NCBI GenBank assembly: GCA_964276235.1
Contig: CAXYEK010000001.1
Coordinates: 682,001-746,000, forward strand
Reading direction: 5' to 3'
Source of the DNA: SCGC-AAA076-P13 sp964276235
GTDB taxonomy: Bacteria; Pseudomonadota; Gammaproteobacteria; Magnimaribacterales; D2472
DNA length: 64,000 bases
The number at the start of each line of letters is the position of its first letter. Position 1 is the stretch's first letter. The translations under genes and the position numbers were made by a program. Shown in pieces: positions 27,080 to 35,049 of the stretch. The notes under the pieces are model-generated. The model searched no databases. It was not told the DNA's origin and was given only the letters and a program-made list of their open reading frames with translations.

Positions 27080-28372
27080 ATGAGTAAAACATACACAAAC
27101 CCCGAAACAATAGGTCTTCATGCGGGATGGAGAAAAGACGACAATACAAATTCTGTAGCTGTCCCAATTCATCAAACATCAAGTTTCCAGTTTGATGATT
27201 GCGATCATGCTGCAAATCTATTTTCTTTATCTGAATTAGGAAATATTTATTCAAGAATCATGAATCCAACATGCGCAGTTCTAGAAGATAGAATTGCAGC
27301 TTTAGAAGGTGGTGTTGGAGCATTAGCAGTAGCTTCTGGTCAAGCAGCATCAGCCTATGCCATTCAAAATTTAGCAAAAAATGGAGATAATATTGTTGCA
27401 TCCTCCCATCTTTATGGCGGTACTTATAATCAGTTTAAAAATGTTATGTCTGATATGGGTATTGATGTGCGTTTCGTTGATCCATCTGATCCTCAAAATT
27501 TTGCAAATGCTACTGATGATAAAACAAGAGCTTACTACGGCGAGGTTTTACCTAACCCTAGTTTTGAAGTTTTTCCAATTTCAGAAGTTGCTGAAATAGG
27601 AAGACCTTTAGGTATTCCACTTATCGTTGATAACACTGCTGCTCCTGTTATTTGTAAGCCGTTTGATCATGGTGCTGCTGTGTTAATTCATTCAACTACT
27701 AAATTTATTGGTGGTCATGGAACATCTATCGGTGGAATTATTGTTGATAGTGGAAATTTTGATTGGGAAGCATTTCCAGAAAGACAACCTGCACTAAATA
27801 CACCAGACCCATCATACGGAGGAGCAATATGGACAGAGGCCGTAAAGCCACTTGGACCAATTGCATATATTCTTAAAGCCAGAACTACAATCTTAAGAGA
27901 TATGGGTGCGGCTATGAGTCCGTTTAATGCATTTATGTTTATTCAAGGACTAGAGACATTAGCCCTAAGAATGAGAGAGCATACAAGCAATGCTGAAAAG
28001 ATAGCTCAATATCTTGCTGATCATGATTCAGTTGAGAGAGTTATATATCCATCACATATGGATGGCTATTTAAAAGAAAGAGCAGAAAAGTACCTAACTA
28101 AGGGAAATGGCGGTCTAATGGGATTTGAAATAAAAGGTGGAATAGAAGCCGGTAAAAATTTCATTAATGCCTTAGAAATGGTCTATCACGTTGCCAATAT
28201 AGGTGATTCAAGAAGTTTAGCTATTCATCCTGGAAGTACAACTCATAGTCAGTTAAATGAAGAAGAGCTTCTAGCTGCAGGAATTACTCCTGGTTTTGTT
28301 AGATTATCAATAGGCCTAGAACATGTTGATGACATTATTGCAGACTACGAGCAAGCTTTAGCTAAGATTTAA
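27080..28372 (+). CDS. metY: O-acetylhomoserine aminocarboxypropyltransferase (homocysteine synthase)
   Basis: 430 residues, the length typical of MetY and longer than MetB/MetC. The PLP-binding lysine is Lys208 in HSTTKFIGGHG; YSRIMNPT, GGTYNQF and VDNTAAPVICKP are family segments. It condenses O-acetylhomoserine with sulfide to homocysteine. Regulation by the SAM-sensing leader fits this role. No other methionine genes are adjacent. Confidence 0.92.
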   Translation: MSKTYTNPETIGLHAGWRKDDNTNSVAVPIHQTSSFQFDDCDHAANLFSLSELGNIYSRIMNPTCAVLEDRIAALEGGVGALAVASGQAASAYAIQNLAKNGDNIVASSHLYGGTYNQFKNVMSDMGIDVRFVDPSDPQNFANATDDKTRAYYGEVLPNPSFEVFPISEVAEIGRPLGIPLIVDNTAAPVICKPFDHGAAVLIHSTTKFIGGHGTSIGGIIVDSGNFDWEAFPERQPALNTPDPSYGGAIWTEAVKPLGPIAYILKARTTILRDMGAAMSPFNAFMFIQGLETLALRMREHTSNAEKIAQYLADHDSVERVIYPSHMDGYLKERAEKYLTKGNGGLMGFEIKGGIEAGKNFINALEMVYHVANIGDSRSLAIHPGSTTHSQLNEEELLAAGITPGFVRLSIGLEHVDDIIADYEQALAKI

Positions 28373-28379
28373 GTTAATT

Positions 28380-28892
28380 TTGAGCCAAGAATTAGTTACT
28401 TTTATAGTTCTTGGCTCAAAGTCTCGACTCAAGGGTATTAAATTACCAGTCAATAATAAATTTGAAGAGTTTGTTGCTTCAAATTTTAATCCTGATACTT
28501 CCTATAAAGATCAATTAGATGAATTGATAACAAGCTCGAAGGGTGAATTAATTGTTCTCTTGCCACCTTCGTCGTTTCCAAATCAAGAAGCTAAAGAGTC
28601 GCTAAAGAAAATTTCTTTAATAGGCTTATCAACATGGGGATGGTTTGAATATAGTTTGACTAGAAAAAATATTATTCAAAATCTTAAAAAAGTAAGCACC
28701 TTAGTAAGAAGTATTCCAGATTTAGAACAAGGTATTTATTTTACTAAACGATTATATTTCTCTGTTGGTGGGGTAGGTATGTTTGATTCTTTTCAATTTA
28801 CAGAAATTTCAAAAAGACTTTATTCTAGAATAGATCCACAAAAAACTTTACCTGCTCTTATAATAAGAACAAAGAATCTTAAATTAGATTAA
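28380..28892 (+). CDS. Glycosyltransferase-2-like small protein (uncertain)
   Basis: 170 residues starting at TTG; there is no in-frame ATG near the N terminus. GELIVLLPPSSFPNQEAKESLKKI followed later by LEQGIYFTKRLYFSVGG looks like the second half of TIGR04283-type transferases, whose members show a similar acidic-loop region and GDQGIF-type segment. The catalytic DxD is not evident, so activity is doubtful. It begins the ccm cluster, three bases before ccmA, and is probably cotranscribed. A link with cytochrome assembly is only positional. Confidence 0.4.
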   Translation: MSQELVTFIVLGSKSRLKGIKLPVNNKFEEFVASNFNPDTSYKDQLDELITSSKGELIVLLPPSSFPNQEAKESLKKISLIGLSTWGWFEYSLTRKNIIQNLKKVSTLVRSIPDLEQGIYFTKRLYFSVGGVGMFDSFQFTEISKRLYSRIDPQKTLPALIIRTKNLKLD

Positions 28893-28894
28893 AA

Positions 28895-29464
28895 ATGAAA
28901 CAAATAGTTAGTGCCTTAAATCTGAGTTATAAAATAAATGAGAAAAAGCTTTTTCAGAATATTTCTTTTGATGTAAGCACAGGTTCTGCAATTCATATTC
29001 AAGGAGCTAACGGTTCTGGTAAGACAACTTTATTAAAAATAATTATAGGAATATCAAAACCAACAAGGGGATCAATTGAAGTATTCTCTGAAAAAAGTAT
29101 TTGTTTTTTAGGTCATAAAAACGCCTTAAAACAGTATCTTACGGTAGAAGATAACTTAGTATTACATGGCATAGATTCTGACCCTAGATTGGATAAGCAC
29201 TTAAATGATCTTGACCTCAAAAGTAGCTTAGATGTAATGGTTGCAAGCTTATCTTTTGGGCAACAAAAGAAATTGGCTCTCTTAAGAGTTTTTTTAAATG
29301 ATGCAGAATTGATTGTTTTAGATGAACCTTGTGTTGGACTTGATAAAAAATCACAAGATATATTGTGTTCATTTGTAGCAGACGAAATTATAAATGGAAA
29401 ATCTATTATTTATTCTTCTCACATATCCCTAGATATTAATGCAGAAGTGCTTAACTTAAATTAA
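28895..29464 (+). CDS. ccmA: Cytochrome c biogenesis ABC transporter ATPase CcmA
   Basis: 189 residues, a short ABC ATPase. Walker A is GANGSGKTT, the signature is LSFGQQKKLALLRVFL, and Walker B LIVLDEP precedes SSHI with the switch His. With CcmB and CcmC it drives release of holo-CcmE during periplasmic haem delivery. It is the first recognisable gene of a ccmABCDEFGHI run. Confidence 0.92.
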   Translation: MKQIVSALNLSYKINEKKLFQNISFDVSTGSAIHIQGANGSGKTTLLKIIIGISKPTRGSIEVFSEKSICFLGHKNALKQYLTVEDNLVLHGIDSDPRLDKHLNDLDLKSSLDVMVASLSFGQQKKLALLRVFLNDAELIVLDEPCVGLDKKSQDILCSFVADEIINGKSIIYSSHISLDINAEVLNLN

Positions 29465-29473
29465 GAATAGTTT

Positions 29474-30121
29474 ATGAAAATACTATATTTCGAACTTCTA
29501 AAACTTAGAAAAAAATCCAGAGGCTGGGTTGGCCCAATATTAGTATTTGTTTTGATCATGACGGCTTTTCCTTTAACAGTTGAATTTTTAAACAAAGATC
29601 TTGATCAAGCTTTTTTTTCTGTTTTATGGATTGCGGTTATGTTGGTCATGATGTTAGCAACTGAAGATATTTTTTTAGAAGATTATAATGATGGCACTCT
29701 AGAGCAACTCGCAATAAATGACGAGACCCTATCCTTTGTTATTAGTTTAAAAATATTTATTTATTGGATTCTTATTGGAGTGCCAGTCTCACTTATTGGT
29801 TCTTTTTATGGATTTGGAATTACAGGATCTTTAGATTTAGCTTTATATGTTTTGCCTGTACTTATGATCACTTCATATATCTTTTTGAATGTATTTAGTT
29901 TTGGTAATGCATTAAGTCTTACTAAGGGGTCAGTCCTTGGAACACTTATAACCATGCCTCTAGTGCTTCCATTACTTGTAGTGCTTGGGAAGGTGGTAAT
30001 AGCTATAAATCTTGGGTTAAATTATTTTGGTTTTCTTGGTCTACTTTTAGGCATCTTATCGCTTATAATATTCATAATTCCACTAATTATTTCTTTTATT
30101 ATTAGAGCTCATTTAGAATAA
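29474..30121 (+). CDS. ccmB: Haem exporter permease CcmB
   Basis: 215 residues with six hydrophobic helices and the N-terminal cytosolic segment typical of CcmB (FELLKLRKKSRGWVGPILVFVLIMTAFPL). It forms the membrane part of the CcmAB complex. Its position between ccmA and ccmC is the standard order. Confidence 0.92.
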   Translation: MKILYFELLKLRKKSRGWVGPILVFVLIMTAFPLTVEFLNKDLDQAFFSVLWIAVMLVMMLATEDIFLEDYNDGTLEQLAINDETLSFVISLKIFIYWILIGVPVSLIGSFYGFGITGSLDLALYVLPVLMITSYIFLNVFSFGNALSLTKGSVLGTLITMPLVLPLLVVLGKVVIAINLGLNYFGFLGLLLGILSLIIFIIPLIISFIIRAHLE

Positions 30122-30147
30122 TTTTTGGCTTAACTGCACCATACATT

Positions 30148-30879
30148 GTGATAAAAAAGTTTATACATCAATTCGCTTCGCCTAAGACCTATCTTTATCA
30201 AGTCTCAAGGGCATATCCTTACATCTTATTTATCTCTTTATTTATATATATTTCTTCAATTTTTTGGGGTTTATTTCTAACACCAGAAGATTTTGTTCAA
30301 GGTAACTCCTATAGAATTATTTATTTACATGTTCCTGCTTCGTTCATTTCCCAGTCCCTTTATGCAGGTATGGCATTCGCAAGTGTAATTTTTTTAGTTT
30401 GGAAAGTTAAACTTTCTGCATATTTAATTAAGTCGATTGCACCTATTGGAGCTATCACAACTTTTATAGCCTTAGTTTCTGGCTCTATTTGGGGTATTCC
30501 TACATGGGGAACTTGGTGGGCCTGGGATGCAAGAATAGTATCAACCTTAATACTATTTATTATGTATCTTGGTTTAATATCCCTTCATGATTCATTCACT
30601 AATTATGATAAAGCTGATAAATTCTTAGCTGTCTTGGTATTGGTAGGATCAGTTAATATACCCATAATTAAAATGTCGGTAGAGTGGTGGAGTACTCTTC
30701 ATCAGTCTGCATCAATTACTATTACTGAAAAACCAGCAATAGATCCTTCTATGCTATACCCACTTTTTGGATCAATAATAGGATTTACTGGAATAGTTAT
30801 TTGTCTCGTTATTCTTTCATCAAAACTTCAAATTTTAATTAGAGAAAAGAATAAATCATGGTTGAAAGATTATGTTTGA
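30148..30879 (+). CDS. ccmC: Haem handling protein CcmC
   Basis: 243 residues with six membrane helices. The haem-binding tryptophan-rich motif WGTWWAWDARIVSTLILF is clear, flanked by conserved histidines (LHVPAS, LHQSAS). It attaches haem to CcmE. The start is GTG at 30148 following a 26-base gap; the N terminus resembles other CcmC proteins (ASPKTYLYQVSR), supporting it. The ccmD start overlaps its last codons. Confidence 0.93.
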   Translation: MIKKFIHQFASPKTYLYQVSRAYPYILFISLFIYISSIFWGLFLTPEDFVQGNSYRIIYLHVPASFISQSLYAGMAFASVIFLVWKVKLSAYLIKSIAPIGAITTFIALVSGSIWGIPTWGTWWAWDARIVSTLILFIMYLGLISLHDSFTNYDKADKFLAVLVLVGSVNIPIIKMSVEWWSTLHQSASITITEKPAIDPSMLYPLFGSIIGFTGIVICLVILSSKLQILIREKNKSWLKDYV

Positions 30880-31045
30880 TTTCGCCTTTGATACGTTTTC
30901 TGAAGCCATAGTAATGCAAAGCCAAAATGGTCAGAGCCATGGACTTTATGTCTGGCTTGTTGTTGCAATAGTTTCGGTAACTATAGCGGCAACATTTATT
31001 GTTTATAAATACAAAATTAAAAAAATAAGTCAAAAAATAAAATGA
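30872..31045 (+). CDS. ccmD: Haem exporter subunit CcmD
   Basis: 57 residues, too short for a usual 60-residue cut-off. It overlaps the end of ccmC by 8 bases and its TGA overlaps the ccmE ATG (ATGA at 31042-31045). GLYVWLVVAIVSVTIAATFIVYKYK is the single membrane helix, preceded by the HG-YVW pattern seen in CcmD. It stabilises the CcmABCE complex. Confidence 0.85.
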   Translation: MFDFAFDTFSEAIVMQSQNGQSHGLYVWLVVAIVSVTIAATFIVYKYKIKKISQKIK

Positions 31046-31446
31046 ATCCAATTAGAAAAAGAAGGCTTTCAATTGTTTTTTTAATTCTATTATCTTCAGC
31101 TATGGGCTCTTTTTTGATAATAAAAGCACTTGATTCAAATTTAGACTTCTTTTTCACTCCTTCAGAAATTAATGAAAATAGCATACCTGAAAATAAAAGA
31201 ATTAAGGTTGGAGGAATGGTTCTTGAGGGCTCTGTGGTAAGAGAAAAAACTAATATTCTATTTGAAATTACTGACTATAAAGAATCAATTTTAGTTGAGT
31301 TTAACGGCATTGTTCCTGATTTATTTAAAGAGGGAAGTGGTGTTGTTGTTCTTGGTTACTTAGAGGGTGATATGCTTTTAGCAGAAGAAGTTTTAGCCAA
31401 GCATGATGAGAATTATATGCCACCAAATATTGAGCTTACAGATTAA
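31042..31446 (+). CDS. ccmE: Haem chaperone CcmE
   Basis: 134 residues. An N-terminal anchor helix is preceded by KRRLS; RIKVGGMVLEGSVV begins the beta-barrel domain, and the haem-binding His is in VLAKHDENYMPP. It carries haem in the periplasm from CcmC to CcmF. The start overlaps the ccmD stop. Confidence 0.94.
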   Translation: MNPIRKRRLSIVFLILLSSAMGSFLIIKALDSNLDFFFTPSEINENSIPENKRIKVGGMVLEGSVVREKTNILFEITDYKESILVEFNGIVPDLFKEGSGVVVLGYLEGDMLLAEEVLAKHDENYMPPNIELTD

Positions 31447-33342
31447 ATGTTAATTGAAATAGCTCATTTTCTATCCATTCTTTCAACAGGTTTATTTTTA
31501 CTATGTTTCCTATTCTCTTTTATCTTAAATGCAAAAGATATTTTTGCAGTTAATCTAATTTCTAGAATTTACTCGCATGGATTTTTTCTTTTAATCTCGT
31601 CATTTGTGATATATGTGTGGCTTGCAGCTAATGATAATTTTAACGTTTTGTATATTGCTCAGCATTCAAATACTAATCTACCCCTATTTTATAAAATATC
31701 ATCTATATGGAGTGCGCATGAAGGCTCCATGTTTCTTTGGATTGTATTCTTGGGTTTATGGGGAGCTGTATACAATTCCTTTGTCAGTAACTCACAGCCA
31801 CTTAAAGCAAAAAGTATAGGAATTATCTCAATCATTGCTGTTGGTTTTTTATTATTTTTGTTATTAACTTCTAACCCGTTTGAGACAATTTTACCTATAG
31901 CACCTTTTAATGGGGCAGATATAAACCCTGTTCTTCAAGATCCTGCTTTGGCGATTCATCCTCCAATCCTATATCTGGGCTATGTAGGCTTTGTTATAGC
32001 TTTTTCACATGCTATTGCTTTTTTAATCACAGGTGACTCCTCAATTAAATGGGAAAATCTTGTAAGATCTTGGTCAGTTGTATCATGGGTATTTCTTACA
32101 ATTGGGATTTCTCTTGGAAGTTGGTGGGCTTATTATGAACTTGGTTGGGGAGGGTATTGGTTTTGGGATCCTGTAGAAAATGTTGCCTTAATGCCTTGGT
32201 TGGCTGCTACAGCTTTTATTCATTCTCTTAGAGTTTCTTCTAAATCATCTCTATTAAGGATATGGACAATCTTATTATCTATTATAGTTTTTTCATTAAG
32301 CCTCTTTGGAGCATTTATTGTTAGATCCGGGATCATAGATAGTGTTCACTCTTTTGCAAATGATCCTGAAAGAGGTCTGTATTTACTTGGCTTCACTGGC
32401 TTTTTGATAGTTACTTCAATGATATTATTTTCTTTTAGACTTCCAATACTGTCATCTAATAAAACGATAGCTGCTTTATCAAAAGAATCATTCATATCTA
32501 TAAATAATATTATTTTCGGAACATTAATATTTTCAACAATGCTTGGAATTTTATATCCTTTAATCTATGAATTTCTTTATGAGCAAAAGATTAGTGTTGG
32601 AGCTCCTTTTTATAATGCAATTTATATCCCAACTACAATTCTTGCATGTTTATTCTTATTCTTTTCTATTGATTCGAAATGGCAAAGGGGATTCAAAAAA
32701 TCATTCTTTGTCACCCCAATGTTTATTTCTGTAATTTTGTCGATAGCATCTACTTTTGCAACATATTATTTATTACTAATTACAGATCTATGGATATTAA
32801 TTTCAATATTTACTGGCTCTTTAATTATATTTAGGTATTTAATAGTCGTTAAAGATTATTTTCTAAATAATAAATATTCTAATCCTTTTAGCATTATTGC
32901 TCATTTAGGGCTTGGTATTCTTGTGATATCAATTGCGTTAAATAGTGAATTAAGTACCGAAAGAGCCTTAAACATAAAAATGAATGAAAGTGATATGTAT
33001 AGAGATTATAAGATTACCTTCGATGACCTTAGACTAATAAAAAGATCTAATTATGATTCTGTTAGAGCATCTTTCTTGCTTACTGGGCCAGATGGAAAAA
33101 ATATAGAATTAAGTCCAGAAAAAAGAAAATACTTTGCTAGAGGTCAAGTCACAACTGAAACAGCAATCCATTTAACCCCATTGAAAGATATATATATGAC
33201 CATTGGAGATCAGCTTGATGATGGAAGTTGGATAGTAAATATTCAATTTAATTACTTCATAAGATGGATATGGTTTTCTGCAATCATGATGGCGTTAGGT
33301 GGTTCTATGCTCGCATTATCCTTGGTAAGGAGTAAAGAATGA
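31447..33342 (+). CDS. ccmF: Cytochrome c haem lyase subunit CcmF
   Basis: 631 residues with many membrane helices. The WWD domain GWGGYWFWDPVENVALMPWL and the surrounding histidine segments (SAHEGSMFLW, FVRSG-like FIVRSGII.DSVHSFA) are characteristic. It ligates haem to apocytochromes together with CcmH. It abuts ccmE and overlaps ccmG by four bases. Confidence 0.95.
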   Translation: MLIEIAHFLSILSTGLFLLCFLFSFILNAKDIFAVNLISRIYSHGFFLLISSFVIYVWLAANDNFNVLYIAQHSNTNLPLFYKISSIWSAHEGSMFLWIVFLGLWGAVYNSFVSNSQPLKAKSIGIISIIAVGFLLFLLLTSNPFETILPIAPFNGADINPVLQDPALAIHPPILYLGYVGFVIAFSHAIAFLITGDSSIKWENLVRSWSVVSWVFLTIGISLGSWWAYYELGWGGYWFWDPVENVALMPWLAATAFIHSLRVSSKSSLLRIWTILLSIIVFSLSLFGAFIVRSGIIDSVHSFANDPERGLYLLGFTGFLIVTSMILFSFRLPILSSNKTIAALSKESFISINNIIFGTLIFSTMLGILYPLIYEFLYEQKISVGAPFYNAIYIPTTILACLFLFFSIDSKWQRGFKKSFFVTPMFISVILSIASTFATYYLLLITDLWILISIFTGSLIIFRYLIVVKDYFLNNKYSNPFSIIAHLGLGILVISIALNSELSTERALNIKMNESDMYRDYKITFDDLRLIKRSNYDSVRASFLLTGPDGKNIELSPEKRKYFARGQVTTETAIHLTPLKDIYMTIGDQLDDGSWIVNIQFNYFIRWIWFSAIMMALGGSMLALSLVRSKE

Positions 33343-33869
33343 ATATCTTTCTAAGACTTATATTAATTTTAATGCCGATAATGTTCTTCTCATTTTTCTA
33401 TTTATATATCAACGATGATGATTACTATCCTGGAGCTGATTTTCGAGTAATTGATATGCCTAAGTTTGAAATAAATGACTTATATGAAGACCAACGTTTC
33501 ACTCATTTAGATCTTGAGGGCAGCTATTTAATAAACGTTTGGGCAAGTTGGTGCATTACTTGTAGAGTTGAGCATGGGTTTCTTCAAAAGCTTTCAGACC
33601 AAAATATACCAATTGTTGGCCTTAATTATAAAGACGATAAGGAGGATGCATTAAATTGGATTAATAAGTTTGGTGATCCATATAGATTTATAATTCATGA
33701 CTTAAAAGGAAGACTTGCTTTGGATATGGGTGTAACTGGAGCACCTGAAACTTTTCTTCTTCATAATGGAAAAATAATTGTTCACTATCGAGGTGAAGTT
33801 AATAAGATGATCTGGAATGATGTTTTCATTCCAATAATAAATAAAGAGGATATTTTTAATAATGATTAA
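33339..33869 (+). CDS. ccmG: Thiol:disulfide interchange protein CcmG/DsbE
   Basis: 176 residues. A signal anchor is followed by a thioredoxin fold with the redox motif WASWCITCRVEH (C-I-T-C rather than the common C-P-T-C) and later GVTGAPETFLL containing the cis-proline. It reduces apocytochrome c cysteines in the periplasm. It overlaps ccmH by eight bases. Confidence 0.92.
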   Translation: MNIFLRLILILMPIMFFSFFYLYINDDDYYPGADFRVIDMPKFEINDLYEDQRFTHLDLEGSYLINVWASWCITCRVEHGFLQKLSDQNIPIVGLNYKDDKEDALNWINKFGDPYRFIIHDLKGRLALDMGVTGAPETFLLHNGKIIVHYRGEVNKMIWNDVFIPIINKEDIFNND

Positions 33870-34236
33870 GAACTCTTTTTATTTACTGTTAATAGTTTCA
33901 TCTATGATACATGCAAATTCACTTTACGAATTCGAATCATTAGAGGATGAAAAGAGGTTCTATAGCCTAATAAAAGAAGTTAGGTGTCCTAAATGTACAA
34001 GTGGCTCTCTTGCAAGCTCTAATGCTCCGGTTTCAGAGGACATCAAACAAAAAATTATTGAATTAATTAAAGAAGGTAAAACAGATAGAGAGATTAAGGA
34101 TTTCTTATCATTTAGGTTCGGTAATGATGTTCTATATAACCCTGGTTTTAATGAAAGCACATATTTTTTATGGATAACACCTGTTGTATTCTTAACACTT
34201 TGCTTATTAGTTTTTCTATTTAGAAGAAAAAGTTAG
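33862..34236 (+). CDS. ccmH: Cytochrome c maturation protein CcmH
   Basis: 124 residues. A signal peptide is followed by the redox motif VRCPKC (family LRCxxC), the helix bundle FRFGNDVLYNPGF and a C-terminal membrane helix ending with RRK. It corresponds to the short CcmH/CycL form without the TPR part, which is encoded separately as the next gene. Confidence 0.9.
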   Translation: MIKNSFYLLLIVSSMIHANSLYEFESLEDEKRFYSLIKEVRCPKCTSGSLASSNAPVSEDIKQKIIELIKEGKTDREIKDFLSFRFGNDVLYNPGFNESTYFLWITPVVFLTLCLLVFLFRRKS

Positions 34237-35010
34237 ATGATATATATCTATTTGTTATCAGTATTTGCTTTATTACCAGTCATTGCTTACATACTCTCAC
34301 AAAAAACATCTAACAAAGGATATGTATTTGGATTTTCCTTAATAGTTGTCTTAATTTGCCTATTCGTGTTTGTAGGCAAATTCTCTTTTTTAGGAACACT
34401 TCAAGAGCAAGCCTTTAATGATGAAATTCTTTCATACATTGATGAGGATCAACTCATTTCATCAGAAGTCATTAATTCATTTGAAGAAACCATTGAAGAT
34501 AATAAAAAGATTAATTGGATGCAGGCATATATCACTCAAGCTATATCCTCAAAAAAATTTCAGGCTGCTGAAAGTTTGATATCTTATTCGGAACAATACT
34601 TTAATTCTCCAGAAGAAAAATTTATTTTCTATAGCCTATATACAGATTTAAGGGACAGCAAGTTTCCAGCATTTGCGAATTCAAAATTAATAGTAGAATT
34701 TGAACAACCAAGCGAATGCAAAAATGTTAATGGAATGATTGAGTTATTCATTATGAATGGACCAAATATACCTATTGCCAAACTAGACTTTATTAATTTC
34801 TTACCAGTAACTTTAAGTAATAATAATTCATCAATACCCGGGTTTGATCTCGCATCAGCGTATTTAAATCAGGAAACTGTTGATATGAAAGTTTTACTAA
34901 AATGTAATGATTTTTCCAAAAGTTATAGTGCAGAAACCTCAATATTATTTGACCAAAATAGCCCTATAAATAGGTATAAAATTGGCTTAAATGAATGGTT
35001 AAAAAAGTAA
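34237..35010 (+). CDS. ccmI: CcmI-like cytochrome c biogenesis protein
   Basis: 257 residues directly after ccmH. Two hydrophobic helices at the N terminus (about 1-18 and 30-48) are followed by a helical stretch of TPR character (WMQAYITQAISSKKFQAAESLISYSEQYF) and a C-terminal beta domain with PIAKLDFINFLPVTLSNNN, like the CcmI periplasmic domain. It is shorter than E. coli CcmH C-terminal/CcmI proteins. It probably binds apocytochrome c. Sequence similarity is weak, so position carries much of the call. Confidence 0.7.
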   Translation: MIYIYLLSVFALLPVIAYILSQKTSNKGYVFGFSLIVVLICLFVFVGKFSFLGTLQEQAFNDEILSYIDEDQLISSEVINSFEETIEDNKKINWMQAYITQAISSKKFQAAESLISYSEQYFNSPEEKFIFYSLYTDLRDSKFPAFANSKLIVEFEQPSECKNVNGMIELFIMNGPNIPIAKLDFINFLPVTLSNNNSSIPGFDLASAYLNQETVDMKVLLKCNDFSKSYSAETSILFDQNSPINRYKIGLNEWLKK

Positions 35011-35049
35011 CAATAGTTTAATATATTAACAAGAAAATAACTCTTAAAA

